Assembly (NCBI GenBank): GCA_031394045.1
Contig: JANMWN010000075.1
Span: forward strand, 1-11,707
Source of the DNA: JANYIP01 sp031394045
GTDB taxonomy: Bacteria; Actinomycetota; Actinomycetes; Prado026
Length of the DNA: 11,707 nt
Reading direction: 5' to 3'
Shown here: positions 8,105-11,707 of the stretch, piece by piece
Layout of the letters: each line of letters starts with the position of its first letter
How positions within the stretch are numbered: position 1 is the first letter of the stretch
Notes under the pieces: model-generated
The model's database searches: none
What the model was told of the DNA's origin: nothing
The model's input: the letters and a program-made list of their open reading frames with translations, nothing else
Program-made: the position numbers and the translations under genes

Positions 8105-8637
8105 GCGACCTGGACGCGCCGGACGCTGCGGCGCAGCCGGCGAACCAGGTCTCGACGATCCCGGTCGAGGCCCGGCCGTACCAAGGGCTCCGGGCCGGCA
8201 TCGTCACCCGTGTGCTCGCGAACCTTATCGACGTCGCGGTGGTCACCCTGGTGCTGGCGTCGGGCTACGTCGGCTGGATGGCGATCCGGTTCCTGCGCGG
8301 TCCCACCGCGTTCACCCTGCCGCCGGTCTCGCCGCTGGTGACGGTGATCCTGATCGGGCTCTGGGTCCAGGGCCTCTACTTCGGGCTGGCCTGGATGACG
8401 ACGGGGCGTACGTACGGCGACCATGTGATGGGCCTACGGGTGGTCAACGCCAGTGGCCGTCGGCTGCGTCCGTGGGGCGCCGCCGCGCGGGCCGCGTTCT
8501 GCGTGGCCTTCCCGATCGGGCTGTTCTTCGTCGTCGTCAACCGCAAGAACCGCTCGGTGCAGGACGTCGTGCTCCGTACGTCGGTCATCTACGACTGGAC
8601 GGTACGCATGGAGTCGAAGGAGCAGACCGAGACCTGA
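8101..8637 (+). CDS. RDD family membrane protein
   Basis: The 178-residue protein has a hydrophilic 30-residue N-terminus and three hydrophobic segments (about 38-62, 78-99 and 133-147). The family's namesake residues are visible: R37 and D44 in TRVLANLIDVAVV, and D155 in NRSVQDVVLRT. Between them lies GRTYGDHVMGLRVV, the usual G-R/K-T/S-x-G-x-x-x-x-G-L-R-V-V stretch after the second helix. RDD proteins are small membrane proteins with mostly unproven roles; some have been linked to ion or solute transport. The start ATG overlaps the TGA of the repeat protein (ATGA), so the two are made together. The MarR gene follows after 73 bases and may be in the same transcript. Confidence 0.88.
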   Translation: MSDLDAPDAAAQPANQVSTIPVEARPYQGLRAGIVTRVLANLIDVAVVTLVLASGYVGWMAIRFLRGPTAFTLPPVSPLVTVILIGLWVQGLYFGLAWMTTGRTYGDHVMGLRVVNASGRRLRPWGAAARAAFCVAFPIGLFFVVVNRKNRSVQDVVLRTSVIYDWTVRMESKEQTET

Positions 8638-8710
8638 TCGGCCGCAGCGGCGCAACGACTCGGGTCTTTGGTCCGTGGCGAGCAACTCGCGCCCGTCGCA
8701 AGGTTGAGCC

Positions 8711-9178
8711 ATGACCGGCATCGACATCGTCGCCCCGCTCGCAGCCATGCAGGACGTCCACCGGGCGGCGCACTGCATCCGGCGCCACCTCGAGCACGAG
8801 GTGCTCGCGCCGCACGACCTCACCTGGACTCTGTGGTCCATCCTGTGGGTCGCCTGGCGCAAGGGCGAGATAGACGCGTACGAGCTGGCGCTGGAGGCCG
8901 GCGTCGGAGAGCCGACGCTGAGCGGCGCGCTTGACGCCCTCGAGACGCGCGGGCTGGCCACCCGTTCGGGCCACCCGGACGACACGCGGCCGGTCCTGGT
9001 CTCGCTGACCCCGAGCGGGGAGGCGCTGATGGCGGCTGTGGTGCCGCTGGTCGCCGCCCAGGAGTCCGCACTCACCTCCACGCTCACCCCCGACGAGCGC
9101 CGCGTCCTGTGGACGTCGTTGCGCAAGGTCGTGGCAGCCATCGACGCAGCCGCACCTCCGCCAGCTAGAAGCCGTTGA
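8711..9178 (+). CDS. MarR-family transcriptional regulator
   Basis: The 155-residue protein has the MarR layout. N-terminal dimerisation helices (1-50) are followed by a winged helix-turn-helix: ELALEAGVGEPTLSGALDAL (58-77), then LETRGLATRS and the wing with HPDDTRPVLVSLTPSGEAL. The DDTR motif at the wing tip and the C-terminal dimer helix (LTPDERRVLWTSLRKVVAAI) are typical. AAGG at 8700-8703 is seven bases before ATG. No cysteine arrangement or ligand pocket can be read, so the effector is unknown. Its 3' end overlaps the convergent membrane PI-PLC-like gene by 14 bases. It may regulate the upstream repeat/RDD genes or its own promoter; I saw no clear inverted-repeat operator for it. Confidence 0.9.
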   Translation: MTGIDIVAPLAAMQDVHRAAHCIRRHLEHEVLAPHDLTWTLWSILWVAWRKGEIDAYELALEAGVGEPTLSGALDALETRGLATRSGHPDDTRPVLVSLTPSGEALMAAVVPLVAAQESALTSTLTPDERRVLWTSLRKVVAAIDAAAPPPARSR

Positions 9179-11264
9179 GCTTGTCGACCACCTGGTTCAA
9201 CGCCCCGAGGTTCACCCAGTTCACGGCGACGAAGTTGGGCTTGCGACCGCGTTCGGCCAGGCAGGCCTGCATCCGGGCGTCGAGCACGGTGAAGGTGTTG
9301 ACCTCCTTCGAGTCGCTGACGAGCTGGCCGAAGTTGTTGAGCCAGTGGTTGACCATGAACAGCGGCGAGGTCGCGGTGCCACGGTTCAGCGCGCAGTCGA
9401 AGGACGCCGCAGTGGGGTAGCTGTAGCCGGTGTCCTGCACGTAGTCGAAGCCCTGCAGCAGGAACGGGTACGCGGTCCCGCCGCCCTGGTGCTCCATCAG
9501 GACGACCAGCCGCTTGCCGGTGTCGATCATCGAGCCCAGCGTCGGCCACGGGGCGTCGACCCCGCCGGGTACGTACGCCTGCGGGGTCAGCCCCGCGGCG
9601 TCGAGAGACTTGGCCGTGTCGGCAGGCGAGACCGTGTCCTGGATGAACAGGCTCACCACCTCGCGTGGGTGCGCCTGCAGCCAGGCCCGTACCCCCTGCA
9701 AGGCCGGCAGCAACGGGGTGCCGCCGATCTCGCAGAACGTGTGGCACAGGTATGGCTGCACCGGGCCGGTCGTGGGGCCGACCGAGGCCTGGATCTGGGT
9801 GACCAGGCGGTTGACCGACTGGACGACCTCCGGCCCGAAGTCCTGCTCGGCCTGCTGAGCCGCTGCGCTGAAGCTCTGCTTCGCGGTGATGGCTCGGCCA
9901 CCGGCGACCGGCTGCCCGTACCAGGTGTCGACGAGCGGCACGCGCACGCCCTGGTCGAGCAGCCCGACCATCCCCGTCGGCTGCTCGGCGAGGTAGAAGC
10001 CCGCATCCTCGGCCGACATCGCGTTGTGGGCAGCGGCAAAGGCCACCTCGTCGTAGCGGCGGTCGCAGAGCTCGACGTGGCCGTTGCAACCGGTCCCGGA
10101 CGCTTCGATCCCGGAGCCGGCGGGCAGATCCGGCCCGCTCCGGGCGGCGAGCTGCCAGACGACGAGGACGACGCCGACGGCTCCTAGCGCCAACGGTGCC
10201 GGCCGTACGACGGTCCCCGCGGGGAGGACGGCCTCGCGGGACCGCTGCCGACCGGCGCTGAGCCGGCACACCTCGAGCAGGAAGTAGAGCAGCGCCCCGA
10301 CACCGGCGAGCGTCCCGAGGACGCGCAGCATGGGCTCGGTCCACAGGACGAGCGCGAGGCCCAGGCCGCCGAAGAGCGAGGCTCGCGCGACCGCCTGCCT
10401 GGTCGAGGACGGCCGGTGCGTCACCCATCGGACGGCGGCGCGGAACCTGGACTCGATGGCTGCGGTGGGCAGTACGCTGGACGCTGCCACGACCACCATC
10501 CCGCCGAGGAGCAGAACGAGGGTGGCCACCGCGAACAGTGGTCGCCCGAACGAGATCCACAACGCACGGCACACCAGCCCGGAGGTCGTCGACGGGTCCA
10601 GCGACGCCGCCCAGACCTGGGCGACGAGCGCGATGCCGAGCAGGAGAACGCCCCCGGCCGCGACGGCCAGGCCGGCCTCGACGCCTGCTCGTCGGCGACG
10701 CGGATGGATCAGCACGGCACCCGCAAGGCAGCCTGCGGTGAGTACCAGCAGCACCCACGTCAGAACCTCGGCGAGGTGGGCGTAGCGAACCGCAGCGGCG
10801 ATGGGGCCACCCTGCCCGCCGATCGTCGCCAGCGTCACGGACAAGTCGGGAGGGATGGCGTCCGCGGCCTCCGGCGAGACCACGGGCAGCAGGGCAGTCA
10901 CGACGGCCCCCAGGTCCGCGAGGCGCAGGACGACCTGGTCCGAGCCCGGCTCTGTGAGGGTGGCGTGGGCCTGTCTGGCTGCCACCCGGAAGATCGGCCC
11001 GGCGGCCGAGCTGGCCACCACCGCAGTGGCGACCTGGGCGATGAGGGGCTTGATCGCGACGAGGTCGGGCCGGTGGGCCACTGCCGCGTCCGCGACCTGG
11101 TCGCCGATGGCGCGGGCGACCGCTGGGTCCTGCCGGAGCTGGTCGACGTTGGCGACGAAGCCGGCCCCGTCGAGCACCTGCCGCTGAAGCAGCAGGGCGA
11201 TCCCGCAGAGCGCAACCAGGATGGCGGCGACGGCGAGCAGCCCGTGGGCGAAGCGACGACGCAC
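9165..11264 (-). CDS. Polytopic membrane protein fused to extracytoplasmic PI-PLC-X-like domain
   Basis: With the GTG start at 11264 the protein has 699 residues. That start is preferred because GGGAG lies five bases before it and the first helix follows at once (VRRRFAHGLLAVAAILVALC). The longer frame to TTG 11411 adds 49 Arg/Gly-rich residues without such a site. The N-terminal half has helix 1, a soluble loop of about 130 residues (28-163), and six more hydrophobic segments up to about 373. The C-terminal half is a phosphatidylinositol phospholipase C X-like TIM-barrel domain. It has EVAFAAAHNAMS (His413) and YLCHTFCEIGG (His508) as the likely catalytic pair, LLDQGVRVPLVDTWYG, and VVSLFIQDTV. 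The domain should face outward. It probably cleaves a phosphodiester in a lipid or cell-wall glycopolymer, but the substrate is unknown. The stop overlaps the MarR gene, and the gene is divergent from cydA. Confidence 0.85.
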   Translation of the reverse strand: MRRRFAHGLLAVAAILVALCGIALLLQRQVLDGAGFVANVDQLRQDPAVARAIGDQVADAAVAHRPDLVAIKPLIAQVATAVVASSAAGPIFRVAARQAHATLTEPGSDQVVLRLADLGAVVTALLPVVSPEAADAIPPDLSVTLATIGGQGGPIAAAVRYAHLAEVLTWVLLVLTAGCLAGAVLIHPRRRRAGVEAGLAVAAGGVLLLGIALVAQVWAASLDPSTTSGLVCRALWISFGRPLFAVATLVLLLGGMVVVAASSVLPTAAIESRFRAAVRWVTHRPSSTRQAVARASLFGGLGLALVLWTEPMLRVLGTLAGVGALLYFLLEVCRLSAGRQRSREAVLPAGTVVRPAPLALGAVGVVLVVWQLAARSGPDLPAGSGIEASGTGCNGHVELCDRRYDEVAFAAAHNAMSAEDAGFYLAEQPTGMVGLLDQGVRVPLVDTWYGQPVAGGRAITAKQSFSAAAQQAEQDFGPEVVQSVNRLVTQIQASVGPTTGPVQPYLCHTFCEIGGTPLLPALQGVRAWLQAHPREVVSLFIQDTVSPADTAKSLDAAGLTPQAYVPGGVDAPWPTLGSMIDTGKRLVVLMEHQGGGTAYPFLLQGFDYVQDTGYSYPTAASFDCALNRGTATSPLFMVNHWLNNFGQLVSDSKEVNTFTVLDARMQACLAERGRKPNFVAVNWVNLGALNQVVDKLNGF

Positions 11265-11275
11265 GAGGTCTCCCT

Positions 11276-11300
11276 GGTCAGGCGCTAAGGGCTGACCCTT
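11276..11300 (-). promoter_or_regulatory. Two mutually exclusive inverted repeats upstream of the PI-PLC-like start
   Basis: GGTCAG (11276-11281) pairs with CTGACC (11292-11297) across ten bases. AAGGG (11287-11291) pairs with CCCTT (11296-11300) across CTGA. The two stems share bases and cannot form together. They lie directly upstream of the ribosome site of the leftward gene, so they could be an operator or a small RNA switch; the stems are short. Confidence 0.3.
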
Positions 11301-11364
11301 CGCGTCGTCGACCACGGTAGGTGCACGGCCCCCGATCCGGTCAGAGGGGCGCGCACGCGACGTC

Positions 11365-11408
11365 AGGACCTTGGTCCCTGGCCGGCCGGGCCGGTCGCCC
11401 GGAAGGAT
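11365..11408 (+). promoter_or_regulatory. DosR/OsdR-like dyad and putative -10 of cydA
   Basis: AGGACCTTGGTCCC at 11365-11378 contains the perfect dyad GGACC-TT-GGTCC. It keeps the GGAC and GTCC cores of the actinobacterial DosR/DevR box (GGGACTWWAGTCCC). AAGGAT at 11403-11408 is one base from the actinobacterial -10 form TAGGAT. If it is used, the dyad centre falls near -43, the spacing expected of an activator site beside the promoter. This is a match by eye to one box. Confidence 0.4.
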
Positions 11409-11443
11409 CAATGCCGTTGCTGTCGGCCACCGAGGGGTAGTAC

Positions 11444-11707
11444 ATGAACACGCTCGACGTCTCCCGATGGCAGTTCGGGATCACCACCGTCTATCACTTC
11501 CTGTTCGTCCCGCTCACGATCGGCCTGGCACCGCTGGTGGCGATCATGCAGACCGCCTGGCACCGGACCGGCAACCCGGCCTGGTACCGGCTGACGAAGT
11601 TCTTCGGCAAGCTCTTCCTGATCAACTTCGCCCTCGGCGTGGTCACGGGGATCGTGCAGGAGTTCCAGTTCGGCATGAACTGGAGCGCGTACTCGCGCTT
11701 CGTCGGT
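11444..11707 (+). CDS. cydA: Cytochrome bd oxidase subunit I (CydA), 3'-truncated
   Basis: The first 88 residues are present and the gene runs off the window. MNTLDVSRWQFGITTVYHFL, with FVPLTIGLAPLVAIMQ, is the conserved CydA N-terminus. The His in VYHFLF corresponds to the axial haem b595/d-site His near residue 19 of the E. coli protein. KLFLINFALGVVTGIVQEFQ, with FGMNWSAYSRFVG, is the equally conserved second-helix region, including the helix Glu. CydA holds the haems and the quinol site of the high-affinity terminal oxidase in the cytoplasmic membrane. It reduces oxygen to water and usually works under low oxygen. AGGGG at 11433-11437 is six bases before ATG. cydB, and often cydD/cydC, should follow outside the window. 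Confidence 0.97.
   Translation, partial: MNTLDVSRWQFGITTVYHFLFVPLTIGLAPLVAIMQTAWHRTGNPAWYRLTKFFGKLFLINFALGVVTGIVQEFQFGMNWSAYSRFVG

Larger units (their letters stand above)
11265..11443. promoter_or_regulatory. Divergent regulatory region between PI-PLC-like gene and cydA
   Basis: These 179 bases separate two divergent start codons and must hold both promoters. They contain the overlapping inverted repeats at 11276-11300 near the leftward gene, the GGACC-TT-GGTCC dyad at 11366-11377, a perfect odd palindrome CCGGCC-G-GGCCGG at 11382-11394, and AAGGAT at 11403-11408 as a possible cydA -10. No Rex-type TGTGAA/TTCACA box is visible. Confidence 0.6.

Noticed and set aside
8624..8700. Terminator between the RDD and MarR genes
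   Set aside because: GACC-AGACC can pair with GGTCT-GGTC only with an uneven bulge and a loop near 28 bases, and no T-run follows.
8434..10758. 774-codon open frame on the minus strand
   Set aside because: Arg/Pro/Gly-rich shadow of the PI-PLC-like gene and opposite the MarR and RDD genes; no family motif.
11265..11411. 49-residue N-terminal extension of the PI-PLC-like protein from TTG 11411
   Set aside because: Arg/Gly-rich with no ribosome site of note, and it would cover the cydA regulatory region; GTG 11264 has GGGAG at ideal spacing.

Overview
The window reads as chromosomal DNA of a high-GC Gram-positive bacterium (Actinomycetota). The signs are G/C-rich third codon positions, GTG and TTG starts, ATGA and TGATG start/stop overlaps, and families typical of that phylum (DUF6325, SHOCT, RDD, PI-PLC-X-like membrane protein, CydA). 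I cannot assign a genus. There are no tRNA, rRNA, CRISPR, transposase or phage genes.

Layout. (1) 2-493 (+): 3' part of a nucleoside phosphorylase. (2) 516-1432 (-): a two-gene unit of a DoxX/DoxD-like membrane protein followed by a small four-helix membrane protein. (3) 1433-1857: a 425-base gap with no supportable gene. (4) 1858-4411 (+): an overlapping pair that is broken in this sequence. The first is a lipoprotein with a Thr-Pro stalk and one frameshift. The second is an SLC13/DASS-type transporter with RCK_C domains, carrying an apparent in-frame deletion, an amber stop and a frameshift. (5) 4470-5708 (+): a DUF6325 protein and two SHOCT-domain proteins. (6) 5705-7048 (-): a CPA1-type sodium/proton antiporter whose stop codon shares CTAG with the convergent SHOCT gene. 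(7) 7118-8637 (+): a protein with about twelve nine-residue Asp/Val/Ile repeats, overlapping an RDD membrane protein. (8) 8711-9178 (+): a MarR-type regulator. (9) 9165-11264 (-): a polytopic membrane protein fused to an outward-facing PI-PLC-X-like domain. (10) 11444-end (+): the start of cydA, cytochrome bd oxidase subunit I.

How it fits together. Most products are membrane proteins or are predicted to act at the membrane: ion exchange, anion transport, respiration and envelope lipid or glycan chemistry. This looks like a set of small envelope and stress units rather than one pathway. The points most worth a second look are the clustered decay of the lipoprotein/transporter pair, the nonapeptide-repeat/RDD pair, the SHOCT trio, the membrane-anchored PI-PLC-like fusion, and a GGACC-TT-GGTCC dyad upstream of cydA. 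That dyad resembles the hypoxia-regulator (DosR/OsdR) box and sits about where an activator would bind. I see no clear evidence for a complete, wholly new multi-gene system.
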